From: a virus
Reading direction: 5' to 3' (one strand)
DNA: 20,527 nucleotides
Virus record (IMG/VR): IMGVR_UViG_3300017773_000198
Span: 1-20,527 of that record
Under the pieces are notes generated by a model. The model made no database searches and was not told the DNA's origin. It saw nothing but the letters and a program-made list of their open reading frames with translations. Both the position numbers and the translations under genes were made by a program. Of this stretch, positions 7,258-13,168 are shown one piece after another; positions within the stretch are counted from its first letter, which is position 1, and every line of letters begins with the position of its first letter.

Positions 7258-7421
7258 GTTTTGGATCAATATATACTGTCAGTTACTGGGGTGATGTAAA
7301 TGCTCCTAATGGATGGGGAATAATATATCCTTTTGATGCAGATGGAAGTGCCTTTACAATCGACTCAAATGAAACTACTATAGATAGTGCAGTTTTCACA
7401 ATAGATAAAACAACATATTAA
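7254..7421 (+). CDS. small virion-module protein, unknown
   Basis: A 55-residue open frame coupled to the upstream gene by an ATGA overlap (ATG 7254, TAA 7419-7421). The product is beta-type: an aromatic start SIYTVSYWGDVNAPNGWGIIYPFDADGS and a repeated acidic-Thr ending, TIDSNETTIDS...FTIDK, where T-I-D occurs three times. No membrane segment or Cys. It resembles short phage proteins that form a loop-plus-strand head or neck fitting, but I do not recognise a family. Coding is supported by the overlap, by the position in an otherwise gap-free operon and by codon choice like its neighbours. Confidence 0.6.
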   Translation: MSFGSIYTVSYWGDVNAPNGWGIIYPFDADGSAFTIDSNETTIDSAVFTIDKTTY

Positions 7422-7439
7422 AAATTAAAACAAAAAATA

Positions 7440-7991
7440 ATGCCTTCATTTAACATAAACGTATCTGGTTCAGCAAATAGTGGAACTGGTGATAATTTGC
7501 GAGATGCTTTTATAGCAGTTAGAAAAAACCTCGCACAAGTATTTGGAATTACTTATTCAAGTGATACTCAAGATATATCTGGAACTACTTTTACTTCTGA
7601 TGTAATTACAGCAGGATCGACCAATAAATACTTATTAGCTGATTCAGTTACTAATGCAAAACTAGGAGCTGAATTTACTACATCAAGTCCTTTAAGCTCT
7701 GCTGCAACAATAGCAGTAGATGCAGATAGTGCTGACATATTTACTTATACAGCAGGACATTCTGCTACTTTAAACTTCACAGATGTAACAATAGGAGCTA
7801 TGAAAAGTTTAATGATTACAGGGGGAGGATCTTCTTATACAGTAACACTAGGTACATCAAATGGTTCTGCTTGTACTTTCAACAAAATAAGTGGCACTTA
7901 TGATGATACAGGCTCTAAAAAGAACTTTATTCAAATTAAATGGATTGCAGTTAATGAAGCATGGTATTCAATTAGTCAAATAGCATCTTAA
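7440..7991 (+). CDS. fibre-base or baseplate-associated virion protein
   Basis: The N-terminus contains SGSANSGTGDNLRDAFIAVRKNLAQVF (about residues 9-35), a motif (G-T-G-D-x-L-R-x-A-F...N) shared by T4-like and marine phage tail fibre and baseplate proteins, where it forms the attachment helix. The middle (36-90) is Thr/Ser-rich and probably an elongated shaft, with SVTNAKLGAEF as in fibre shafts. The C-terminal half is beta: ATIAVDADSADIFTYTAGHSATLNF, then SLMITGGGSSYTVTLGTS and a final FIQIKWIAVNEAWYSISQI. No signal peptide. The 183-residue length is short for a fibre, so it may be an adaptor between the tail tip and the DUF7483-like fibre encoded two genes later. Confidence 0.55.
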   Translation: MPSFNINVSGSANSGTGDNLRDAFIAVRKNLAQVFGITYSSDTQDISGTTFTSDVITAGSTNKYLLADSVTNAKLGAEFTTSSPLSSAATIAVDADSADIFTYTAGHSATLNFTDVTIGAMKSLMITGGGSSYTVTLGTSNGSACTFNKISGTYDDTGSKKNFIQIKWIAVNEAWYSISQIAS

Positions 7992-8003
7992 TAAATAGAA
8001 ATT

Positions 8004-8507
8004 ATGGGAAAAAAAGCAAGAAATAACAATGGAAACATAGAGGTGCAAAATGGAGTGCCATCAAGTTTTTCATCTTCAAAAGGAACTGTTATCGGTGGTG
8101 GTCAATACTTAACTGATGAACAAGCACAAGAGCATGGATGGTATAATGTAGAAGATATTAAAACCACTCATTCAGATTTTGATGATAGAATACATGATAT
8201 TGGAGCATTAAGTTTTGATACAGACAATAATGTATATAAATATGCTAAAACAAATAAAACCTTTAGTCAATCTTTAGCAGAATTAAAAACACAAAAGATA
8301 GCTAACCTTGAACATATCTATCATAGAGAATTAGAAAAAACAGACTGGATAGTAACTAAACATTTAGAATTAGGCATAAGTGTGCCACAAGACATACAAG
8401 ATGCAAGAAAAGCATTAAGAACAGAATGTAATAATCACGAAAGTTCTATAAATGCTAAAAGCACAAAAAATTCTGTTGTTCTTTATGATTTACCAAATTT
8501 TAACTAA
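8004..8507 (+). CDS. tail fibre assembly chaperone-like protein
   Basis: The 167-residue product has a Ser/Gly/Asn-rich start, then LTDEQAQEHGWYNVEDIK (36-53), a short strand with FDTDNNVYKYAKTN, and a C-terminal helical region SLAELKTQKIANLEHIYHRELEKTDWIVTKHLELGISVPQDIQDARKALRTE. The pattern R-x-x-L-x-x-T-D-W...E...P...R-x-A-L-R is the signature of the phage tail (fibre) assembly chaperone group, which help fold or trimerise fibres. Position immediately before the large fibre gene (stop and start overlap as TAATG at 8505-8509) fits well. Whether it stays in the virion is not visible. Confidence 0.55.
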   Translation: MGKKARNNNGNIEVQNGVPSSFSSSKGTVIGGGQYLTDEQAQEHGWYNVEDIKTTHSDFDDRIHDIGALSFDTDNNVYKYAKTNKTFSQSLAELKTQKIANLEHIYHRELEKTDWIVTKHLELGISVPQDIQDARKALRTECNNHESSINAKSTKNSVVLYDLPNFN

Positions 8508-9532
8508 TGGGTTTTAACGAAAAGTTATTAGCAGGTGCTGCAGGTGGTATAACACCAAGTGAACATTTTAGTGTAAAATTATATAATGGTAATGGCTCAT
8601 CGCAAAGCATAGATAATGGATTAAATTTATCTTCTGATGGTGGTTTAGTTTGGATTAAAGATAGGTTAGCAGGTGGTGAATGGCACGTACTTACAGATAG
8701 TGTTAGAGGTACTAACTCTCAATTATTTTCAAATGCTTCAAATACACAAGATACAAAATCCACAGTTGTAACTGGTTTTAATACAGATGGCTTTTCTGTT
8801 GGAAGTGATAATTTAGTAAATAGAACACTTTCAGGGTCAAATGGTTCTTACGTTGCTTGGTCGTGGAAAGGTGGTGGTGCAGCAAGTTCAAATGGTGATG
8901 GAAGTATTACAAGTTCAGTGAGTGCAAATGTTGATGCAGGATTTTCTATTGTTACTTATAGTGGTGCAAGTACAACTTCTACTGTTGGGCACGGACTTTC
9001 ATCAGCCCCAGAGTTAATTATCGTAAAAGGTAGAACTGTTACAGCAGGATGGCCGATGTTATTAATTGATGGTAGTGATTCTTATACAGTAAGATTAAGT
9101 GAATCGGGTGGTAATGATAATGCTAATAAAACTTTGATGTTTGGTAATGGTTCATCTCTTATTGCACCTACCAGTTCAGTTTTTACAGTAGGAAATTCTG
9201 ATGAAGTAAATCAAGGGCATAATTATGTAGCTTATTGCTTTCATAGTGTTGCAGGTTATTCTAAAATTGGAACATATACTGGAAATAATTCTGGGCAAGA
9301 TATAACAGGCTTTGGCTTTAACCCTAGATTCGTACTTGTTAAATCTTTAGATTCATCTGCAGCTTCGAGGATTATTGATTCTGAACGAGGTAATAATACT
9401 TTTTTATATCCAAGTGAATCAAATGCAGAAGATACAGGAACGTATTTTAGTTTAATTACAGATGGTATTAGATTAAATGGATTAGATTCTAATCAAAACG
9501 GACAAAAATTTCTAATCTATGCGGTTGCTTAA
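8507..9532 (+). CDS. tail fibre / receptor-binding protein with DUF7483-like repeats
   Basis: A 341-residue Ser/Gly/Asn-rich beta protein. After a short N-terminus come VKLYNGNGSSQSIDNGLNLSSDGGLVWIKDR and ERGNNTFL/VRGTNSQLF-type strands, SYVAWSWKGGGAASSN, DGSITSSVSANVDAGFSIVTYSG, TVGHGLSSAPELIIVKGR, TSSVFTVGNSDEVNQGHNYVAYCFHSVAGYSKIGTYTGN and GFGFNPRFVLVKSLD. These are the landmarks of the DUF7483-like fibre domain common in marine phages, an outer tail protein likely to touch the host surface. Glycine codon choice differs from the capsid genes: 10 of the first 12 Gly codons are GGT against 2 of 12 in the protease gene, which suggests separate ancestry of this module. Receptor is unknown. Confidence 0.7.
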   Translation: MGFNEKLLAGAAGGITPSEHFSVKLYNGNGSSQSIDNGLNLSSDGGLVWIKDRLAGGEWHVLTDSVRGTNSQLFSNASNTQDTKSTVVTGFNTDGFSVGSDNLVNRTLSGSNGSYVAWSWKGGGAASSNGDGSITSSVSANVDAGFSIVTYSGASTTSTVGHGLSSAPELIIVKGRTVTAGWPMLLIDGSDSYTVRLSESGGNDNANKTLMFGNGSSLIAPTSSVFTVGNSDEVNQGHNYVAYCFHSVAGYSKIGTYTGNNSGQDITGFGFNPRFVLVKSLDSSAASRIIDSERGNNTFLYPSESNAEDTGTYFSLITDGIRLNGLDSNQNGQKFLIYAVA

Positions 9533-9538
9533 TGAACA

Positions 9539-9679
9539 ATGGAAAATTTAAAAACAATACTCGGAGTGAATGGAACTGCACTTTTTATTAGTGCTATAAA
9601 TATTAATCCTTATCTGCAAACAATATCATTAATACTTGCTATTGTTTATACAGGTATATCAATTTATAAGAAAATATGA
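9539..9679 (+). CDS. 46-residue single-membrane-segment protein
   Basis: An open frame from ATG 9539 to TGA 9677-9679, 6 nt after the fibre stop and overlapping the next start by ATGA. The product has a polar N-terminus (MENLKTILGVNG), a hydrophobic helix covering about residues 25-43 (YLQTISLILAIVYTGISIY) and a short KKI end. Such a small membrane protein at the head of the lysis cassette could be a holin, antiholin or regulator of the following membrane proteins; I do not recognise a family. Coding is supported by the tight overlap and a clean hydrophobic helix. Confidence 0.6.
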   Translation: MENLKTILGVNGTALFISAININPYLQTISLILAIVYTGISIYKKI

Positions 9680-10068
9680 AAATTATAAATGGTGCAGCAA
9701 AAGAAATAAGATCTTATGCAGGATCACTTTTTGTTTTTCTTTTTATAGTAGCTATAATAGTAACTTTTGTACAATATCCTGTACTTGAAAGTAATAAAGA
9801 AATAGTTCTAATGCTTATTGGCTCTATAGCAGCAAGTATTCCAGTATTAATAGGCACAATAAGTGGCACACAAACAGATGATATAAATTCTCTAAAAATT
9901 AGTTTACAAAAAAAGGATCTTACTATAGATCATTTAACAAAGTGTAAAGATGATTATGAAGAAATGATAATAAACTTGCAAAGAGAAATAATAAAAAATC
10001 AAGATGATATGTTCGATAGGTTTATGCTTAAAACAGCTATGGATCACGATGATAAAAATAAAAAATAA
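9676..10068 (+). CDS. two-membrane-segment protein with coiled-coil tail, lysis-cassette candidate
   Basis: A 130-residue protein with two predicted transmembrane helices (about residues 16-33, SLFVFLFIVAIIVTFVQ, and 43-62, IVLMLIGSIAASIPVLIG), a short loop, and a cytoplasm-facing or periplasm-facing charged coiled coil (about 68-115, DDINSLKISLQKKD...EEMIINLQREIIKN). It starts inside the end of the 46-residue membrane gene and ends by TAATG overlap with the next small gene, so a single polycistronic unit is likely. The layout recalls holin-like or spanin-like proteins, but no family is certain. Two membrane proteins ahead of the endolysin and a typical holin after it make this a candidate accessory holin. 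Confidence 0.55.
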   Translation: MKIINGAAKEIRSYAGSLFVFLFIVAIIVTFVQYPVLESNKEIVLMLIGSIAASIPVLIGTISGTQTDDINSLKISLQKKDLTIDHLTKCKDDYEEMIINLQREIIKNQDDMFDRFMLKTAMDHDDKNKK

Positions 10069-10163
10069 TGCCATTAATATTTGAAGCTTTTTTAATGTAT
10101 GTAGTATTTAGAAGCATTGAGTATGGTGTTATGTATATGATAAATTATTTAAACAATGATTGA
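10068..10163 (+). CDS. 31-residue hydrophobic peptide
   Basis: A very short frame coupled on both sides: ATG overlaps the previous stop (TAATG at 10066-10070) and TGA at 10161-10163 overlaps the endolysin start at 10156. The peptide is hydrophobic and aromatic (MPLIFEAFLMYVVFRSIEYG, then VMYMINYL) and could be one membrane helix. Its function is unknown. It may mainly serve translational coupling to the endolysin. Coding is supported by the double overlap in a gap-free operon, but the length makes it uncertain. Confidence 0.45.
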   Translation: MPLIFEAFLMYVVFRSIEYGVMYMINYLNND

Positions 10164-10533
10164 ACTAAAATATTTTAAAGCACATGAGTTTGACAGTCCA
10201 GATCAAAAAAATAGTCATGTTAACATGGATAACGAGTTCCTTAGGATGCTCGATACAGCTAGGGAACACTCGTCCGTTCCGTTCAAAATTACTTCAGGCT
10301 ACAGAACAGAATCGCATAACAATTCAATCTATGCAAAACTTGGAAAAAAGCCTGTCGCATCAAGTCATCTTAAAGGAAAAGCAGTTGACCTTGCCTGTTC
10401 TGATTCTAGGAGCAGACACATTATTCTTACCTCTCTTATCAAAGCAGGATTTACAAGATTTGGAATATCGCACAATTTCATCCATGTGGATTCAGACCAG
10501 GAGAAATCACAAAACGTCATTTGGACTTACTAA
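10156..10533 (+). CDS. M15-family peptidase endolysin (D-Ala-D-Ala or L-Ala-D-Glu peptidase type)
   Basis: The 125-residue protein is a single zinc peptidase domain of the M15 family (VanY / peptidase M15_3-like). Zinc ligands are visible: His71 and Asp78 in SSHLKGKAVDLA and His110 in NFIHVD. The upstream VPFKITSGYRTESHN segment (41-54) is the usual substrate-site strand. Such enzymes cut stem peptides in peptidoglycan and act as phage endolysins. There is no signal peptide, so export would need a holin, and membrane proteins flank it (9539-10163 upstream, 10557-11006 downstream). An alternative frame at 10184-10567 covers the same bases and is rejected, since this frame has the family motifs. 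Confidence 0.85.
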   Translation: MIELKYFKAHEFDSPDQKNSHVNMDNEFLRMLDTAREHSSVPFKITSGYRTESHNNSIYAKLGKKPVASSHLKGKAVDLACSDSRSRHIILTSLIKAGFTRFGISHNFIHVDSDQEKSQNVIWTY

Positions 10534-10556
10534 TACAGTAGGTAGCACACTTAATT

Positions 10557-11006
10557 ATGGCAGGTAAAAAATTTTCAGAAACTAAAGTAGGGCAGTTTTT
10601 GTCTAAAGCAGCTCCAGGACTACTTGGAACAGTAGGACAAGTATTGCCAGACAAGGGTGTTCTAGGCATTGTAAAGAACTTAATACACAAAGACAATGGA
10701 CTACCTATAGAAGACAAAGAAAAGGCTTTAAAACTACTAGAACAAGATATGATAGAAATGCAAGAAGTTTCTAAAAGATGGGATTCAGACATGAAATCAG
10801 ATTCCTGGCTTTCTAAAAATACAAGGCCATTAAGTTTAATTTTTTTAACTCTTTCTATGGTCTTTTTAATTCTATTAGACAGCTCTGATATAAATTTTGA
10901 TATAGATAGTGGCTGGGTAGATCTTTTAAAGTCTTTAATGATTACTGTCTATGTTTCTTATTTCGGATCTAGAGGTGTAGAAAAGTTTCAAACTATTAAA
11001 AAATGA
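10557..11006 (+). CDS. holin of the three-TM / GTA-holin type
   Basis: The 149-residue protein has an N-terminal amphipathic part (SKAAPGLLGTVGQVLP), a charged helix with EKALKLLEQDMIEMQEVSKRWDSDMKS (56-81), the characteristic SWLSKNTRPLSLIFLTLSMVF motif (83-103), and two clear membrane helices (about 92-108 and 121-137), followed by a short GSRGVEKF end. W-L-S-x-x-x-R-P-L plus two helices is the mark of the Holin_3TMs family seen in phages and gene transfer agents. It would form lesions in the inner membrane to release the endolysin. It sits 23 nt after the endolysin stop, and its own end overlaps the next gene as ATGA. Confidence 0.75.
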   Translation: MAGKKFSETKVGQFLSKAAPGLLGTVGQVLPDKGVLGIVKNLIHKDNGLPIEDKEKALKLLEQDMIEMQEVSKRWDSDMKSDSWLSKNTRPLSLIFLTLSMVFLILLDSSDINFDIDSGWVDLLKSLMITVYVSYFGSRGVEKFQTIKK

Positions 11007-11326
11007 CAGATAGTACAGAACTTACAGAAACTTCTAAAGTGAGTTTAGATATTAAGGCTCTTATAGGAATGGTAATTGGAATTATTTCTATTGCTGGAGT
11101 GTGGTTTTCTCTTACTGCTGAGATAGCACAATTACAGTTAAATGTAGTAAGAATGGAAGATGCAGTCCATTTAAACGAAGAATTTAGAATTAAATGGCCT
11201 AGAGGCGAAATGGGTGCTTTGCCAGATGATGCCAAGCAAGATCTTAAAATAATGTATCTGCAAGCAGAAGTACAGGAATTAAGAACTGTAGTAAAAGAAT
11301 TAGAAATAGCTAATGCTAAAAAATAA
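11003..11326 (+). CDS. single-TM protein with coiled-coil domain, lysis cassette
   Basis: A 107-residue protein with a short Thr/Ser/Glu-rich head, one membrane helix (about 18-38, IKALIGMVIGIISIAGVWFSL), and a charged C-terminal domain that is mostly coiled coil (IAQLQLNVVRMEDAVHLNEE and LKIMYLQAEVQELRTVVKELE), with an insert KWPRGEMGALPDDA. The layout (N-terminal anchor plus coiled coil) resembles the inner-membrane component of spanins or a Rz-like protein, but there is no Rz sequence signature. Overlaps the holin by ATGA and the next gene by TAATG, so it is translated with the lysis genes. It may bridge or regulate holin assembly; unknown. Confidence 0.55.
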   Translation: MTDSTELTETSKVSLDIKALIGMVIGIISIAGVWFSLTAEIAQLQLNVVRMEDAVHLNEEFRIKWPRGEMGALPDDAKQDLKIMYLQAEVQELRTVVKELEIANAKK

Positions 11327-11436
11327 TGGCTAGAAGTGTAATAAATATTTACAGGCCAAATAAAAGAAAAAAAAGACCTGGAGTACATTCTAAGAATCTA
11401 AGTTTTAGTCAAAGAAGAAAAAAGAAAAAAAGATAA
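11326..11436 (+). CDS. 36-residue very basic peptide (KRPGVHSKN type)
   Basis: A short frame sharing an A with the previous stop (TAATG, 11324-11328) and ending TAA 11434-11436, one base before the phosphoesterase start. More than a third of the residues are Lys or Arg: RPNKRKKRPGVHSKN in the middle and QRRKKKKR at the end. Similar tiny basic peptides with K-R-P-G-V/I-H-A/S-K recur in Bacteroidota phages, often near lysis genes; this is recalled, not searched. Possible functions include nucleic-acid binding or an internal virion protein. No structure is evident apart from the charge. Confidence 0.6.
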   Translation: MARSVINIYRPNKRKKRPGVHSKNLSFSQRRKKKKR

Positions 11437-11437
11437 T

Positions 11438-12151
11438 ATGTACACCGAAAGACCTAGATTAAGTGGAAATAAACTAGCAGCTTTCCAAAACCTTAATAAA
11501 AAAGAAAGACGAATCTTAGTTATAGGAGATCTGCACTGCCCTTTTGACTTAGAGGAATATTTTGATTTTTGCAAAGAAACTTATGCTAAGTGGAATTGTA
11601 ACCAGGTTATTTTTATAGGTGATGTAATCGACAATCACTACAGCTCTTATCATGAAACATCAAGCGATGGATTAGGTGGAGCAGACGAGCTAGAATTAGC
11701 TATAGACAGACTGCAAAGATACTATCAAGCATTTTCAAAAGCCGATGTAATAATTGGAAATCATGATCGTATGATTATGAGAAAAGCACAAACTTCTGCA
11801 ATTCCTACAAAATGGATCAGATCTTATAAAGAGGTTCTAGATGTTCCAAAATGGAATTTTACAGAACGAGTTATATATGATGATGTGCAGTATATACATG
11901 GCGAAGCAGGAACAGCTAGAATAAAAAGCAGAGCAGATATGATTTCAACAGTACAGGGCCATTTGCATACACAAGCATATACTGAATATACTGTAGGTAG
12001 AAAATTTAAAATATTTGGATCTCAGATAGGATGTGGAATAGATTTTAATTCTTATGCTATGGCCTATGCAAAAGCTGGTAAAAAACCTGCTATTGGATGT
12101 GGTGTTATTTTAGGTGGCCACACTCCAATTAATGTTATGATGGATTTATAG
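11438..12151 (+). CDS. calcineurin-like metallophosphoesterase
   Basis: The 237-residue protein shows all five metal-binding blocks of the calcineurin-like phosphoesterase superfamily: IGDLHCPF (D31, H33), GDVIDNHYSSYH (D62, D65), IGNHDRMI (N108, H109, D110), YIHGE (H154) and GHLHTQAY (H175, H177). These enzymes cleave phosphoester bonds with a two-metal centre. Related phage proteins include polynucleotide phosphatase/ligase partners, Mre11-type nucleases and cyclic nucleotide phosphodiesterases; the substrate cannot be told from the sequence. It is the last gene of the structural-lysis unit, followed at once by hairpins with U-runs. An intact set of ligands suggests activity. A role in DNA repair, nucleotide recycling or counter-defence is inference. 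Confidence 0.8.
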   Translation: MYTERPRLSGNKLAAFQNLNKKERRILVIGDLHCPFDLEEYFDFCKETYAKWNCNQVIFIGDVIDNHYSSYHETSSDGLGGADELELAIDRLQRYYQAFSKADVIIGNHDRMIMRKAQTSAIPTKWIRSYKEVLDVPKWNFTERVIYDDVQYIHGEAGTARIKSRADMISTVQGHLHTQAYTEYTVGRKFKIFGSQIGCGIDFNSYAMAYAKAGKKPAIGCGVILGGHTPINVMMDL

Positions 12152-12156
12152 TATCT

Positions 12157-12178
12157 AAGCAGTCAATGCTTTTTTTTG
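12157..12178 (+). terminator. Rho-independent terminator after the phosphoesterase gene
   Basis: AAGCA (12157-12161) pairs with TGCTT (12167-12171) across a 5-nt loop, followed by an 8-base T-run and further T-rich DNA. The stem is short and AT-poor enough only at its centre, so efficiency is uncertain, but the position, 6 nt after the stop of the last late gene, fits the end of the transcript. Confidence 0.5.
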
Positions 12179-12203
12179 TTTTTTTATTTTTAACAATAGG
12201 AAT

Positions 12204-12245
12204 AAAAAAAAGGCATCGTCCACTAAAGAAGATTCTGCCCTTTTT
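12204..12245. terminator. bidirectional-type hairpin in the switch region
   Basis: A-rich run plus GGCA (left arm ends at 12214) faces TGCCC plus T-run (12236-12245), giving a stem of about nine pairs with one bulged C and a loop near 20 nt. A-tract on the left and T-tract on the right would let it terminate transcription from either side. Seen by eye only. Confidence 0.4.
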
Positions 12246-12300
12246 AAATGATTAATAAATTCGAAGCTATCAATCACTGCAAATATAGTTAAAATTGTTT

Positions 12301-12320
12301 AGCAATCAATGTTTTTTTTT
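12301..12320 (+). repeat. degenerate copy of the first terminator
   Basis: AGCAATCAATGTT followed by a T-run of nine repeats the pattern AGCAGTCAATGCT plus T-run at 12158-12177 with two changes. The stem survives with one G-T pair. It may be a second terminator or a duplicated remnant. Bases between 12245 and 12300 hold no gene or other signal that I can see. Confidence 0.35.
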
Positions 12321-12389
12321 CTTTATAACAATAAAATTATCCTTTTCTTTTATTGCCTTTTTTTAATAAATTTTATTTTTTTTGTTTTT

Positions 12390-12422
12390 TTTGCAAATAT
12401 TAAAAAAAATGATGTATATTTG
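12390..12422 (+). promoter_or_regulatory. Bacteroidota-type promoter for the early/replication genes
   Basis: TTTG at 12390-12393 and TATATTTG at 12415-12422 are separated by 21 nt. This agrees with the Bacteroidota primary sigma promoter (TTG at -33, TAnnTTTG at -7), and matches both elements exactly. The predicted start is about 4-7 nt after 12422. A T-run upstream of TTTG and A-rich spacer are like strong promoters of the phylum. It lies 190 nt before the first early gene, behind the hairpins. Confidence 0.75.
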
Positions 12423-12427
12423 CTATG

Positions 12428-12611
12428 TAGTTAATCACAAAGCTATTTAATTTCACAATTTAAAATTAAGTAACTAAAGGAAAACGAGTCAAAGGTTAGA
12501 GTTACCGAGTTAATCACTACAAACTAACAATAGTAAAAATTGTAACAAGGTGTAAAATGAAAGCACCTACTCACAGACAAATCAAAATTTCTAAAATTAA
12601 AATGAAAAAAA
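12428..12611 (+). other. 5' leader of the early transcript (non-coding apart from a short uORF)
   Basis: About 185 nt between the predicted start of transcription and the first early gene. It holds an exact 10-base repeat AGTTAATCAC (12429-12438 and 12508-12517) and a hairpin AGGTG (12548-12552) / CACCT (12564-12568) whose loop contains an ATG. GGTTAGAGTTACC near 12494-12505 can fold in a short way. No known riboswitch is recognised. The length is unusual for a genome where most genes abut. Confidence 0.4.
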
Positions 12612-12622
12612 ATGAGTTATAA
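12557..12622 (+). CDS. possible leader peptide (uORF)
   Basis: A 21-codon frame (ATG 12557, TAA 12620-12622) begins in the hairpin loop of the leader and overlaps the first early gene start at 12612. The peptide is basic (KAPTHRQIKISKIK). It could couple ribosome entry to folding of the AGGTG/CACCT stem or may just be chance in AT-rich leader. No homology is recognised. Confidence 0.25.
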   Translation: MKAPTHRQIKISKIKMKKNEL

Positions 12623-12827
12623 ATTATTAGATAAAAAAGAAAAAAAAAATGTTATTAATATGATGATGCAAATATCAAAATATACTAACAATAACTTTTA
12701 TGTAAATGAAACAGAAGTTCCAAATAGAATAATTATAGCATTTAGAAAACCTACAGAAAAACAAGCTACAATTATTTTAGAGAAATTAGCAAAAGATATA
12801 AAAGAAGATAATTATTCTGTATTTTAA
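12612..12827 (+). CDS. small early protein, unknown
   Basis: The first clear gene after the early promoter, 71 residues. It begins with a charged helix SYKLLDKKEKKNVINMMMQISKY, has a short strand NNFYVNETEVPNRIIIAFRKP, then another helix EKQATIILEKLAKDIKED. The order helix-strand-strand-helix is compact and Lys-rich. Early phage genes in this position often encode host take-over proteins, but nothing here identifies a target. Start choice: ATG 12612 lies after a run of A, like many starts in this genome. Confidence 0.55.
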   Translation: MSYKLLDKKEKKNVINMMMQISKYTNNNFYVNETEVPNRIIIAFRKPTEKQATIILEKLAKDIKEDNYSVF

Positions 12828-12835
12828 AATTAAAG

Positions 12836-13168
12836 ATGAAAGAGTATTTATTTAGCAAAATTATGAAGCAGCTAGAATCTAAAACTACATTTAGACTAAA
12901 AAAAACACATTCAAGCAGCACTAAAGAAAGTATTAAATATAAAATAGAGCCACAAGTTATTTCAACAGGTGACTATATGGTAGAAGTTTTAGGATCTATA
13001 ACAGAAGATCATTCTGTTACTGGTAATTGGAATCAAAGAGTTGCAATATTTTTTACTATTAATAAAAAAAATAATATAGAATCTAATGCCTTAAAAAGTA
13101 GTTTAATTTTAACTAGTGAACAAAACAACAAAATTTATAATCAATTAGATAAAAAAATTATAATATGA
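12836..13168 (+). CDS. early protein, unknown
   Basis: A 110-residue protein, 8 nt after the previous gene and overlapping the next by ATGA. Predicted alpha/beta: an N-terminal helix EYLFSKIMKQLES, basic turn RLKKTHSSSTKESIKYK, then strands IEPQVISTGDYMVEVLGSITE, RVAIFFTINKK and a helix near the end. There are no Cys or membrane segments. The third strand pair (G-D-Y-M-V-E-V-L-G-S) suggests a small sandwich or ferredoxin-like fold. I do not recognise a family. Its place between the first early gene and the HTH gene suggests an early regulatory or take-over role, which is inference. Confidence 0.5.
   Translation: MKEYLFSKIMKQLESKTTFRLKKTHSSSTKESIKYKIEPQVISTGDYMVEVLGSITEDHSVTGNWNQRVAIFFTINKKNNIESNALKSSLILTSEQNNKIYNQLDKKIII

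Noticed and set aside
10184-10567. 127-codon + strand frame over the endolysin
   Set aside because: The 10156-10533 frame holds the M15 zinc motifs and fits the operon; this one is basic, low in family-like pattern and explained as a shadow.
12428-12611. tRNA or known riboswitch in the leader
   Set aside because: No cloverleaf or T-loop sequence, and no known aptamer core is recognised.
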